Below are positions 50,589 to 57,955 of a stretch of 57,955 nt of DNA, in pieces. Every line of letters begins with the position of its first letter. The stretch's first letter is position 1. The DNA is from Stenotrophomonas sepilia. Its GTDB lineage: Bacteria > Pseudomonadota > Gammaproteobacteria > Xanthomonadales > Xanthomonadaceae. Location: NCBI RefSeq assembly GCF_003244875.1, contig NZ_LXXZ01000025.1, positions 1 to 57,955 of the forward strand. The letters run 5' to 3'. Under the pieces are notes generated by a model that was not told where the DNA came from, ran no database searches, and worked only from the letters and a program-made list of their open reading frames with translations. Made by a program: the position numbers and the translations under genes.

Positions 50589-51464
50589 GATGAGCTGCAC
50601 GACGCTGGAGAAATCCAGCTTGCCGCGGCCGGCCTGGTGGTTCATCGAGTACAGGTTGCGGGCCACTTCGCCCAGCGGGATCGAGGCGCCGACACTCATC
50701 GCCGCTTCCACCGCCAGGCCCATGTCCTTCAGCATCAGATCGCTGCCGAAACCGCCGCTGTAGCCGCGCGAGGCCGGCGCATTTTCCAGCACGCCCGGCC
50801 ACGGGTTGCACACTTCGGTGGCCCAGCTGCGGCCGGTGCTGACCGCCATCATCTGCGACAGCACCTTCGGGTCCAGCCCGTGCGCAACACCCAGCGCGAT
50901 GGCTTCACCGGTCACCGCCATGATCACGCCCAGCGCCATGTTGTTGCACAGCTTGGCGACCTGGCCGGCACCGCTGGCGCCGACATGGAAGATGTTCTTG
51001 CCCATCGCCTGCAGCACCGGGCGAGCGCGTTCCAGCGCGTCCTCTTCGCCACCGACGATGAAGGTCAGGGTACCGGCCTGGGCGCCCGCGGTACCGCCGG
51101 AGACCGGCGCGTCGATCATCTGCAGGCCACGCGCGGCGGCCGCTTCGGAAACCTTGCGGGCACTGGCCGGTGCGATCGTGCTGCAGTCGATGACCAGTGC
51201 ACCCGCTGGGATGGCGGCGAGGATGCCGTCATCGCCCAGGTACACGCCTTCGACGTGGCGGCTGGCCGGCAGCATCGAGATCACGACTTCCGCATCGGCC
51301 AGGGTGTCGCGTGCCGACGACGCCGCGCTGGCACCGGCATCGACGGCGGCCTGCACCGCAGCCGGGACCAGATCGAACACGCGCACGGTGTGGCCGTTCT
51401 TGACCAGATTGGCGGCCATCGGGCCACCCATGTTGCCCAACCCGATGAATGCAATGCGGCTCAT
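50574..51464 (-). CDS. mmsB: 3-hydroxyisobutyrate dehydrogenase
   Basis: The 296-residue NAD(P)-dependent dehydrogenase has a Rossmann N-terminus ([15 protein letters not shown]) and the family motifs [18 protein letters not shown] and [11 protein letters not shown] (with the catalytic Lys). It oxidises 3-hydroxyisobutyrate to methylmalonate semialdehyde in valine degradation, the substrate of MmsA encoded in the same operon. It is the last of five genes, joined by a four-base overlap to the hydrolase. Confidence 0.94.
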   Translation of the reverse strand: MSRIAFIGLGNMGGPMAANLVKNGHTVRVFDLVPAAVQAAVDAGASAASSARDTLADAEVVISMLPASRHVEGVYLGDDGILAAIPAGALVIDCSTIAPASARKVSEAAAARGLQMIDAPVSGGTAGAQAGTLTFIVGGEEDALERARPVLQAMGKNIFHVGASGAGQVAKLCNNMALGVIMAVTGEAIALGVAHGLDPKVLSQMMAVSTGRSWATEVCNPWPGVLENAPASRGYSGGFGSDLMLKDMGLAVEAAMSVGASIPLGEVARNLYSMNHQAGRGKLDFSSVVQLITSDR

Positions 51465-52636
51465 GCAAGGCTCCTTTCAACAAGGGGAGTGCCCAGGTCG
51501 GCCAGCGGATGCGCGGCAGCGGCCCAGGGGGAAGCAAAGAAGGTGTCGGCCCACGCGCCGGTGGCCTCGGCCAGGGTGGCCGGGTTCCACTGCGGATTGC
51601 GGTCCTTGTCGATCAGCAGTGCGCGGATGCCTTCGGCGAAATCGCCGTGGGCGGCGCAGTGCAGCGCGGTGATGTACTCCAGCCGGTAGACGCTGGCCAG
51701 GTCCTGGCCGGCGCTGCGGCGCTGCAGCTCGAACGCCAGACGTGCCGAGCCGGGCGCGCCGGCGGCAAGCGTCTTCTGTGCCGCCTGCAGCCAGGCATCG
51801 TCGGTCTGCAGCGCGCTGATGCGTTTGATGATCGCGGGCAGGTCATCGCCTTCGCACAACGCATCGACCTGCGCCGCGTTGGCCAGCAGCGGACCGGTCG
51901 CAGCATCACTGGCATGCGACTGCAGCAGATGGGTCAGGCGTTCGTGGTTGTGTGCGGAATCACTGGACCAGGCCACCTGCAGCAGCGCATCGAACACAGC
52001 GCTGCGGCGTTCTTCAGCCACGTGCACATCGGCCAGGCCGGCATAGATGGCATCGCCCGGATTGAGCAACGCGCCGGTCAGGGCCAGGAACAGGCCGCCC
52101 TTGCCCGGCACGCGCGGCAGCAGCCAGCTGCCACCGACATCCGGGAACAGGCCAACGGTGATTTCCGGGAAGGCCAGCTTGGAGCGCTCGCTGACCACGC
52201 GGTGGCTGGCGCCGGACATCAGGCCGATACCGCCGCCCATCACGATGCCGTGGCCCCAGCACAGGATCGGCTTGGTATAGGTGTGGATGAGGTAATCGAC
52301 GCGGTACTCGACGTCGAAGAACTCGGCGGCGTAGTCGTTCTCGCGGATGTCGCTGCGGCCGGCCTCACGGAAGGCGACCATGGCCTTGTACAGGCTGTGC
52401 AGGTCGCCGCCAGCGCAGAATGCCTTTTCGCCAGCACCCTGCAGCACCACCATGGCGATGCCGTCGTCGTCGGCCCAGGCGTTCAACTGCTCCAGCAGCA
52501 GGTGTGCCATCGGCAGCGAGAAGCCATTGAGCGTGCGCGGCGCGTTGAGCGTGGCGATGCCGATGCGCATGCCGTTACCGGCCACGCGCTCCTCGAACAG
52601 CACCGGTGCGTCGTCGGCAGCGGTGTCGGTGCTCAT
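51461..52636 (-). CDS. 3-hydroxyisobutyryl-CoA hydrolase (enoyl-CoA hydratase/isomerase family)
   Basis: The 391-residue protein has a crotonase core (AFCAGGDLHSLYKAM; HGIVMGGGIGLM; FPEITVGLFPDVGGS) and an extra C-terminal helical region (about 250-391). This length and the PDVGGS end of the core distinguish 3-hydroxyisobutyryl-CoA hydrolases from hydratases. It frees 3-hydroxyisobutyrate for MmsB. The start ATG at 52636 overlaps the hydratase stop by four bases; longer frames enter that gene. Confidence 0.92.
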   Translation of the reverse strand: MSTDTAADDAPVLFEERVAGNGMRIGIATLNAPRTLNGFSLPMAHLLLEQLNAWADDDGIAMVVLQGAGEKAFCAGGDLHSLYKAMVAFREAGRSDIRENDYAAEFFDVEYRVDYLIHTYTKPILCWGHGIVMGGGIGLMSGASHRVVSERSKLAFPEITVGLFPDVGGSWLLPRVPGKGGLFLALTGALLNPGDAIYAGLADVHVAEERRSAVFDALLQVAWSSDSAHNHERLTHLLQSHASDAATGPLLANAAQVDALCEGDDLPAIIKRISALQTDDAWLQAAQKTLAAGAPGSARLAFELQRRSAGQDLASVYRLEYITALHCAAHGDFAEGIRALLIDKDRNPQWNPATLAEATGAWADTFFASPWAAAAHPLADLGTPLVERSLA

Positions 52637-53430
52637 GCGTTCTTCCACTGCGCGGCGCGCTTTTCCAGGAAGGCAGTCACGCCCTCGACCTGGTCGGCGG
52701 TGTCGAACAGGTCGACGAAGGCTTCGCGCTCGGCCACCAGCGCCGAGGCGTGGGTGCCGGTGCGGGTGGCCTGTACCAGCGTCTTGCAGGCGGCGATGCT
52801 GGTCGGGCTCTGCTTGCCGGCCTTTTTCGCCCATTCCAGCGCCAGTGCCTTGGCTTCGCCCTTGCCGACCTTTTCTTCGGCCAGGCCGATGCGCAGCGCG
52901 GTCTCGGCGTTGATGCGCTCACCCAGCAGGATCATGCGCTTGGCCCAGCCCTCGCCGACCAGGCGCGGCAGGTTCTGGGTGCCACCAGCGCACGGCAGCA
53001 GGCCGACGGTGGCCTCCGGCAGCGCCACCTGGGCGTGCTCTTCGATGATGCGCAGGTCGCAGGCCAGTGCGCATTCCAGGCCTCCGCCCATCGCGTAGCC
53101 GTTGATCGCGGCGATCGACACGCCACGGAAACCGGACAGCGCCTCGAACGCTTCGCCGAAACGGCGCGCGGCTTCGCGCGCTGCGGCCTTGTCGCCGGAA
53201 GCAAACTGGTTGAGGTCGGCACCGGCGGAGAAGAACTTCTCGCCGTCACCGGTGATCACCAGCGCGTAGATGTCGCGGTCTGCGTTGAGCGCGCCGACCA
53301 GGTCGCGCAGCGCCGACAGGCTGTGCACGGTCCAGGTGTGCGCCGGCGGGTTGTTCAGGGTGACCACGGCGGTATGGCCGTCGGCCTCGACCTTCAGGCC
53401 CACGTGCTCCTGGGTACGCCAATCCTTCAT
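52633..53430 (-). CDS. Enoyl-CoA hydratase (methacrylyl-CoA hydration)
   Basis: The 265-residue crotonase-family enzyme has the oxyanion-hole segments FSAGADLNQF and AINGYAMGGGLECALACD, with Glu residues of the hydratase pair in GGGLECAL and LPEATVGLLP. Between the acyl-CoA dehydrogenase and the hydrolase, its role is the addition of water to methacrylyl-CoA. Overlaps both neighbours by four bases, so translation is coupled. Confidence 0.9.
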   Translation of the reverse strand: MKDWRTQEHVGLKVEADGHTAVVTLNNPPAHTWTVHSLSALRDLVGALNADRDIYALVITGDGEKFFSAGADLNQFASGDKAAAREAARRFGEAFEALSGFRGVSIAAINGYAMGGGLECALACDLRIIEEHAQVALPEATVGLLPCAGGTQNLPRLVGEGWAKRMILLGERINAETALRIGLAEEKVGKGEAKALALEWAKKAGKQSPTSIAACKTLVQATRTGTHASALVAEREAFVDLFDTADQVEGVTAFLEKRAAQWKNA

Positions 53431-54593
53431 CGCAGTTCCTCTTCGGTGTTGAGCAGGTGACGGGCAACGATCACCCGCATGATCTCGTTGGTGCCTTCCA
53501 GGATCTGGTGCACGCGGCAGTCACGCAGCAGGCGCTCGATCGGGTACTCGCGGATGTAGCCGTAGCCACCGTGGATCTGCAGCGCCTCGTTGCAGACGCT
53601 GAAACCGGCATCGGTGGCGAAACGCTTTGCCATCGCGCACCACACATTGGCATCGCTGGCACCGGCATCGAGCTTGCGTGCGGCGGTGTGCACCATCTGC
53701 CGCGCGGCCACCAGCTGGGTGACCATGTCGGCCAGCTTGAACTGCAGCGCCTGGAACTCGGCCAGCGCCTTGCCGAACTGGCGGCGCTCGCCCATGTAGC
53801 GGCGCGCGGCATCCAGCGCGCCCTGCGCGGCACCCAGCGAGCAGGCAGCAATGTTGATGCGACCACCATCCAGCCCCTTCATCGCCAACTTGAAGCCGCC
53901 GCCTTCCTCTCCCAGAAGGTGGCTGACCGGCACGCGGACGTTTTCGAAGGTGATGCCACGGGTGGGCTGGCTGTTCCAGCCCATCTTCTCTTCCTTGCGG
54001 CCGAAGCTGATGCCCGGCAGGTCCGACGGCACTGCAATGGCGCTGACGCCGCCGGCACCGGCACCGCCGGTACGTGCCATCACCACCAGCAGTTCGGTGG
54101 CACCGGCGCCGGAGATGAAGGCCTTCGAGCCGTTCAGCACGTAATGATCGCCGTCGCGCACGGCGGTGGTTTTCAGCGAGGCCGCATCGGAACCGGCACC
54201 CGGTTCGGTCAGGCAGTACGAGGCCAGCCTGTTGCCCGAGGACAGGTCAGTGCACCACGCATCGCGCAGTGCTGGCTGGCCCCACGTGGACACCATCCAC
54301 GAGGCCATGTTGTGGATGCTGATGTAGGCCGCAGTCGACGGATCGATGTTGGCGAGCTCCTCGATGACGACGGCGGCGTCCAGCCGGCTCAGGCCGCTGC
54401 CGCCCACGTCCGGGTCCATGTACAGACCGCAGAAGCCCAGTTCACCGGCCTTGGCGATCGCCTCGCGCGGAAAGATGCCCTCCGCATCCCATCGCGCGGC
54501 GTGCGGCGCCAGTTCGGCCTGTGCGAAGTCGCGCGCCGCCTCGCGGTACGCCTGCTGCGCTTCTTCCAGTTCCGTCGTCATCGAGTGGCTCAT
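53427..54593 (-). CDS. Isobutyryl-CoA dehydrogenase (acyl-CoA dehydrogenase family)
   Basis: The 388-residue flavoprotein has CLTEPGAGSDAASL near residue 127, the central FAD segment, and the C-terminal QIHGGYGYIREYPIERLLRD region with the catalytic base Glu366 (ILEGTNE). It oxidises isobutyryl-CoA to methacrylyl-CoA, reducing the electron-transfer flavoprotein. AGGAG precedes the ATG and it begins 14 bases after the mmsA stop. Confidence 0.93.
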   Translation of the reverse strand: MSHSMTTELEEAQQAYREAARDFAQAELAPHAARWDAEGIFPREAIAKAGELGFCGLYMDPDVGGSGLSRLDAAVVIEELANIDPSTAAYISIHNMASWMVSTWGQPALRDAWCTDLSSGNRLASYCLTEPGAGSDAASLKTTAVRDGDHYVLNGSKAFISGAGATELLVVMARTGGAGAGGVSAIAVPSDLPGISFGRKEEKMGWNSQPTRGITFENVRVPVSHLLGEEGGGFKLAMKGLDGGRINIAACSLGAAQGALDAARRYMGERRQFGKALAEFQALQFKLADMVTQLVAARQMVHTAARKLDAGASDANVWCAMAKRFATDAGFSVCNEALQIHGGYGYIREYPIERLLRDCRVHQILEGTNEIMRVIVARHLLNTEEELR

Positions 54594-54607
54594 GGCTGCT
54601 CCTGCCG

Positions 54608-56113
54608 TTACTTCAGGCTGATCGTGGTGTTGACGCCGTGGCTCAGCGTCTCGTCATCGAACCAGCGCGCGGTGACCGTCTTGGTCTGGGTGTAGAACAG
54701 CACCACCTGCTTGCCATACGGGCCCAGGTCACCCAGCTTGGAGGCGCGCGAACCGGTGAACGAGAACAGCGGCACCGGCACCGGGATCGGCACGTTGATG
54801 CCGACCTGGCCGACGTCGATGTCTTCCTGGAACTTGCGCGCGGCCGCGCCGGACTGGGTGAACAGTGCGGTGCCGTTGCCGTTCGGGTTGCTGTTGACCA
54901 TCGCGATGGCGTCTTCCAGCGTTTCTGCTTCGAGGATGACCAGCACCGGCCCGAAGATTTCTTCCTGGTAGATGCGCATGTCGGTGGTGACACCGGCAAA
55001 GATGGTCGGGCCGACGAAGTTGCCCTTCTCGAAGCCATCGACCTGCGGGTTGCGGCCGTCGAGTACCAGCTTGGCGCCCTGCTCCACGCCCGAGGCGATC
55101 AGGCCTTCCACGCGCTCGCGGGCGCTGCAGGAAATGACCGGGCCGACGTCGGTGCCGGACACGGTGCCGGCGCTGACCTTCAACGTCTTGGCCTTTTCGA
55201 CCAGGTCCTGCACCCAGTTGCGCGCCTCACCGACGAGCACCAGGGTGGAGGCGGCCATGCAGCGCTGGCCCGCGGCACCAAAGGCGGCACCGACCATCGC
55301 GTTGAGGGTCTGTTCCTTGTTGGCGTCCGGCAGCACCACGGCGTGGTTCTTGGCACCCATCATGCACTGCACGCGCTTGCCGGCCAGCGAGGCGCGGTTG
55401 TAGACGTGGGTGCCGACGCGGGTAGAACCGACGAACGACACGGCCTTGATGTCCGGGTGGTCGCAGATCGCGTTGACCACTTCCTCGCCGCCGTGGACGA
55501 CGTTCAGCACGCCCTTCGGAATGCCGGCTTCCAGGGCAAGCTCGACCAGGCGCATGGTGACCATCGGGTCCTGCTCGGACGGCTTGAGGATGAAGGTGTT
55601 GCCCGTCGCAATCGCCATCGGGAACATCCACAGCGGGATCATCGCCGGGAAGTTGAACGGGGTGATGCCAGCGCACACGCCCAGCGGCTGCATGATCGTG
55701 TAGGTGTCCACGCCATTGGCCACGTTGTTGGCCAGCTCGCCCAGCTGCAGGTTGCCGATGGCGGCGGCGTGCTCGACCACTTCCAGGCCGCGGAACACAT
55801 CGCCTTCGGCGTCGGGCAGAGTCTTGCCCTGTTCGGCGGTGAGGATGTGGGCCAGCTCGCTCATGTTCTCGCGGATCAGCTGCTGGTACTTCAGGAAGAT
55901 GCGCGCGCGGGTGCCGATCGGGGTCTTGCGCCAGGTCTTGAAAGCTTCCTTGGCGGCGGCGACGGCGGCGTCCACTTCGCCGGTGGTGGCGAAGGGCACC
56001 TTGGCCAGCACGTCCTGGGTGGCCGGATTGATCACGTCCTGCCAGTGGGAGGTGGCCGATTCAACGAACTGGCCATCGATCAGCATGCGGATACGGGGCG
56101 CTGCAACAGTCAT
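54608..56113 (-). CDS. mmsA: Methylmalonate-semialdehyde dehydrogenase (CoA-acylating)
   Basis: The 501-residue aldehyde dehydrogenase has [22 protein letters not shown] (NAD fold) and the catalytic Cys285 in GQRCMAAST. It converts methylmalonate semialdehyde to propionyl-CoA. It is the first and longest gene of the five-gene operon and is transcribed away from the divergent ScfR-type regulator. Confidence 0.95.
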   Translation of the reverse strand: MTVAAPRIRMLIDGQFVESATSHWQDVINPATQDVLAKVPFATTGEVDAAVAAAKEAFKTWRKTPIGTRARIFLKYQQLIRENMSELAHILTAEQGKTLPDAEGDVFRGLEVVEHAAAIGNLQLGELANNVANGVDTYTIMQPLGVCAGITPFNFPAMIPLWMFPMAIATGNTFILKPSEQDPMVTMRLVELALEAGIPKGVLNVVHGGEEVVNAICDHPDIKAVSFVGSTRVGTHVYNRASLAGKRVQCMMGAKNHAVVLPDANKEQTLNAMVGAAFGAAGQRCMAASTLVLVGEARNWVQDLVEKAKTLKVSAGTVSGTDVGPVISCSARERVEGLIASGVEQGAKLVLDGRNPQVDGFEKGNFVGPTIFAGVTTDMRIYQEEIFGPVLVILEAETLEDAIAMVNSNPNGNGTALFTQSGAAARKFQEDIDVGQVGINVPIPVPVPLFSFTGSRASKLGDLGPYGKQVVLFYTQTKTVTARWFDDETLSHGVNTTISLK

Positions 56114-56151
56114 GACGACAATCCCACAGGGTGCGAAAGATGCTTGGCATT

Positions 56152-56234
56152 ATTCACAGCATCCACCTCGATTTCCGGGCTGAATCCGCTTAATCTGGCC
56201 AACACGCCCCACGATTCCTGTTAATTCTGTGAAT
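56152..56234. promoter_or_regulatory. Divergent promoter region with inverted half-sites
   Basis: ATTCACAG (56152-56159) and CTGTGAAT (56227-56234, overlapping the GTG start of the regulator) are inverted copies about 68 bases apart, flanking the mmsA/regulator intergenic space. They could be operator half-sites for the regulator; evidence is symmetry and position only. Confidence 0.4.
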
Positions 56235-57596
56235 CCCTCAGCTCCCCAGCGGCAACTCGGCCTGCGCCTGCTGCGGCTGCGCGAACAGCGCGGCTACAGC
56301 CAGGTTGACCTGGCGCGGGCACTGGGGTTGTCGGCCAGCTACCTGAACCAGATTGAGCGCAACAAGCGTCCACTGACCCCGGCCGTGCAGAAGAAGCTGG
56401 GCCAGGTACTCGGGGATGTTTCGGCGCTGTTCGACGAAGATGAGCCCGCCGCGCTGCAGGAAGCGCTGGGCGAGACCCTGCGCGACCTGGGCCTGGCCGA
56501 AGTCAGTGCCACCGAACTGCGCGCCCTGGCGGGCAACCTGCCGCAGGTCAGCCGTGCGCTGCTGGACCTGCACCGCCGCCACCTGGCACTGCGCGAGCAT
56601 GCCGCCGCGCTGGAGTTCCAGCTGGGCGAGCCCGGCGCCGGCAGCACCCTGCCGGCCGGCGACCAGGTGCGCGAGTTCTTCAACCGCATGCACAACCATA
56701 TTCCCGAGCTGGACGAACTGGCCGAGCGCCTGTTCGCCGAGTGGGGGCTATCGCCTGGGCATGTGGCGCCGCGCTTGCGCCAGCTGCTGGCCGACCGCCA
56801 CGGCGTGCTGGTGGAAGTGGCCGCACTGCAGGCCGGGCGCGAGAAGCGCCATTACGATGCCGGCACGCGCCGGTTGTGGCTGCCGGACTACCTGGAGCCA
56901 GGCCAGCAGGCGTTCCAGATGGCCGCCGAACTGGCCCTGCACGGCTACCTGCCGCAGATCGACGCGGTGGTGGCGCGTGCGGGCTTCACCGATGACGCGC
57001 GCATCGCGCAGGCGCGGGTGGGTCTTTCGAACTACTTCGCCGGCGCGCTGGTCATGCCCTACATGCGCTTCCTGCGTGCGGCCGAGGTCAGCAGCTACGA
57101 CATCGAACTGCTGGCGCACCAGTTCGGCGTCGGCTTCGAGGCGGTCTGCCACCGGCTGAGCACGCTGGCGCGGCGCAGTGCGCCCGGCCTGCCGTTCTTC
57201 TTCATCCGCGTAGACCGTGCCGGCAATGTGTCCAAGCGCCATTCGGCCACCGACTTCCATTTCTCGCAGGTGGGCGGCTCGTGCCCGCTGTGGATCGTCT
57301 ACGAGGCGTTCAACCAGCCCGGGCGCATCCTTACCCAGACCGCGCGCATGCCCGATGGCCGCCGTCATTTCTGGCTGGCGCGGCAGGTCAGCAGTGGCCC
57401 GGTGGGCCATGGCCAGCCGCGCAAGACCTTCGCGGTGGCGCTGGGCTGCGATCTGCAGCATGCCGAGCGGCTGGTGTATTCACTGGGGCTGGATGTGCAG
57501 AGCCCGGGCAATTCGGTATCGATCGGGCCGGGTTGCCGCGTGTGCCCGCGCGAGGACTGCATGCAGCGCGCGTTCGCGCAGTTGCCGGGCAGGTAG
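56229..57596 (+). CDS. XRE-family ScfR-type transcriptional regulator
   Basis: The 455-residue protein has an N-terminal helix-turn-helix (about 10-63, ARALGLSASYLNQIERNKRP), a middle region corresponding to the ImmA/IrrE-like part, and a C-terminal DUF2083-like domain with clustered Cys (CRVCPREDC). The AAELALHGYLPQ helix stands where ImmA/IrrE peptidases have HExxH, so no catalytic motif is present. ScfR/PrpR/RamB proteins sense short-chain acyl-CoAs or related metabolites and control fatty-acid or propionate genes. Divergent position from mmsA suggests it regulates the valine operon. GTG start. Confidence 0.88.
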   Translation: MNPSAPQRQLGLRLLRLREQRGYSQVDLARALGLSASYLNQIERNKRPLTPAVQKKLGQVLGDVSALFDEDEPAALQEALGETLRDLGLAEVSATELRALAGNLPQVSRALLDLHRRHLALREHAAALEFQLGEPGAGSTLPAGDQVREFFNRMHNHIPELDELAERLFAEWGLSPGHVAPRLRQLLADRHGVLVEVAALQAGREKRHYDAGTRRLWLPDYLEPGQQAFQMAAELALHGYLPQIDAVVARAGFTDDARIAQARVGLSNYFAGALVMPYMRFLRAAEVSSYDIELLAHQFGVGFEAVCHRLSTLARRSAPGLPFFFIRVDRAGNVSKRHSATDFHFSQVGGSCPLWIVYEAFNQPGRILTQTARMPDGRRHFWLARQVSSGPVGHGQPRKTFAVALGCDLQHAERLVYSLGLDVQSPGNSVSIGPGCRVCPREDCMQRAFAQLPGR

Positions 57597-57630
57597 GGTT
57601 GGTTCGGCAGGGCTGCACTCTGCACCTGCG

Positions 57631-57654
57631 GTAGTGCCGGCCGCTGGCCGGCAA
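57631..57654 (+). repeat. SMAG element
   Basis: GTAGTGCCGGCCGCTGGCCG followed by GCAA, identical to the copies at 23827, 26675 and 39351. Confidence 0.92.
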
Positions 57655-57911
57655 CCTCAAAAGCAAAAGCGGGCATTCCGTGGGTTGGCGGGGTGGGTCC
57701 GGTTGCAGGGGACGCTGCAAGTACCCCTCCGGGGCCCGGCCCAGCCGCTGGCGGCTGTGCGTTCGGGCGCTTGCGAAGCAGTGCTTCGCAAGCAAAGCGC
57801 CCTCACCCATGTAAGCTCGGTCGCGCCATCCATGGCGCTCACGCCCCTGCCACCGGATCCACCCCGCCTTCGACAGTTTCCCGCGGCCTGCCGGAAGGGC
57901 ATCCCGCTCTG

Positions 57912-57955
57912 GTAGGTGTCGACCTTGGTCGACACGGTAGATCCACGCCATGCGG
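57912..57955 (+). repeat. Two tandem SMAG elements (second cut by the window end)
   Basis: GTAGGTGTCGACCTTGGTCG with ACAC ending (57912-57935) followed by GTAGATCCACGCCATGCGG (57937-57955). The two subtypes stand one base apart in the same orientation. Confidence 0.85.

Larger units (their letters stand above)
57597..57955. other. Intergenic region with SMAG repeats and a strong hairpin (right edge)
   Basis: No supportable gene. Contains SMAG copies (57631-57654; 57912-57935; 57937 to the edge) and a long stem, 57765-57802 (GGGCGC...GCGCCC outer arms with inner TTGCGAAGCA/TGCTTCGCAA). A frame read leftwards from 57935 starts inside a SMAG copy and shows no family features. Confidence 0.7.

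Noticed and set aside
54521..56224. Plus-strand open frame of 567 codons opposite mmsA
   Set aside because: Antisense shadow; mmsA on the other strand has a catalytic Cys motif and operon context.
57657..57935. Minus-strand open frame of 92 codons near the right edge
   Set aside because: Starts within a SMAG repeat and runs through hairpins; no domain or ribosome-binding site.
1..57955. CRISPR arrays, insertion sequences, integrases or phage genes
   Set aside because: No regularly spaced direct repeats with unique spacers and no transposase or integrase motif seen on either strand.

Overview
This is a high-GC (roughly two-thirds G+C) chromosomal segment of a gammaproteobacterium in the Xanthomonadaceae, almost certainly Stenotrophomonas (S. 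maltophilia complex). The strongest marker is more than a dozen copies of short palindromes headed by GTAG, the SMAG (Stenotrophomonas maltophilia GTAG) REP-like family. Supporting markers are a PepSY-PhoP-PhoQ locus, a type IV secretion effector with the xanthomonad XVIPCD tail, and a complete valine/isobutyrate catabolic operon. There is no rRNA, CRISPR array, insertion sequence, phage or integrase. One tRNA (Thr, anticodon TGT) is present.

Layout. 1-7.3 kb: a truncated histone H1-like gene, a DegP/DegQ periplasmic protease, a three-gene YqjD/YqjE-type membrane stress module, a PerM/AI-2E permease, a HAD hydrolase and an M17 aminopeptidase. 7.4-9.1 kb: a membrane-anchored small catalase coupled to cytochrome b561. 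9.1-9.7 kb: a large imperfect inverted repeat. 9.7-16.4 kb: a DesK/DesR-like two-component pair divergent from a MacAB-like efflux operon (adaptor, ATPase, two permeases). 16.4-26.6 kb: an orphan YrhB-type protein, a TonB receptor, two EamA exporters, an MHS-type MFS transporter, a secreted M28 peptidase and an MBL hydrolase. 27-32.7 kb: TrpS, CsbD, entericidin, arginase and secreted proteins of unknown function.

32.7-35.6 kb is the accessory part: a structured inverted-repeat region, then two lipoprotein genes of visibly lower G+C (one with an HExxH motif) abutting the 3' side of tRNA-Thr. 35.6-43.2 kb: SPOR protein, CoaX, BirA, MtfA-like peptidase, PhoQ, PhoP, a PepSY-like protein and DusA. 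43.3-47.0 kb holds the most interesting unit: a 902-residue modular effector (unknown N-terminal domain, peptidoglycan-binding repeats, M23-like domain, C-terminal XVIPCD) preceded in the same operon by a lipoprotein with two LprI-like (DUF1311) domains. It reads as an antibacterial T4SS effector and its periplasmic immunity protein. 47.1-50.3 kb: SulP transporter, CDF-like transporter and Ohr. 50.5-57.6 kb: mmsB, hydrolase, enoyl-CoA hydratase, isobutyryl-CoA dehydrogenase and mmsA, with four-base overlaps, divergent from an XRE/ScfR-type regulator.

Starts were chosen by ribosome-binding site, signal peptide and overlap with neighbours. Several long open frames lie antisense to real genes, as expected at this G+C, and were discarded.
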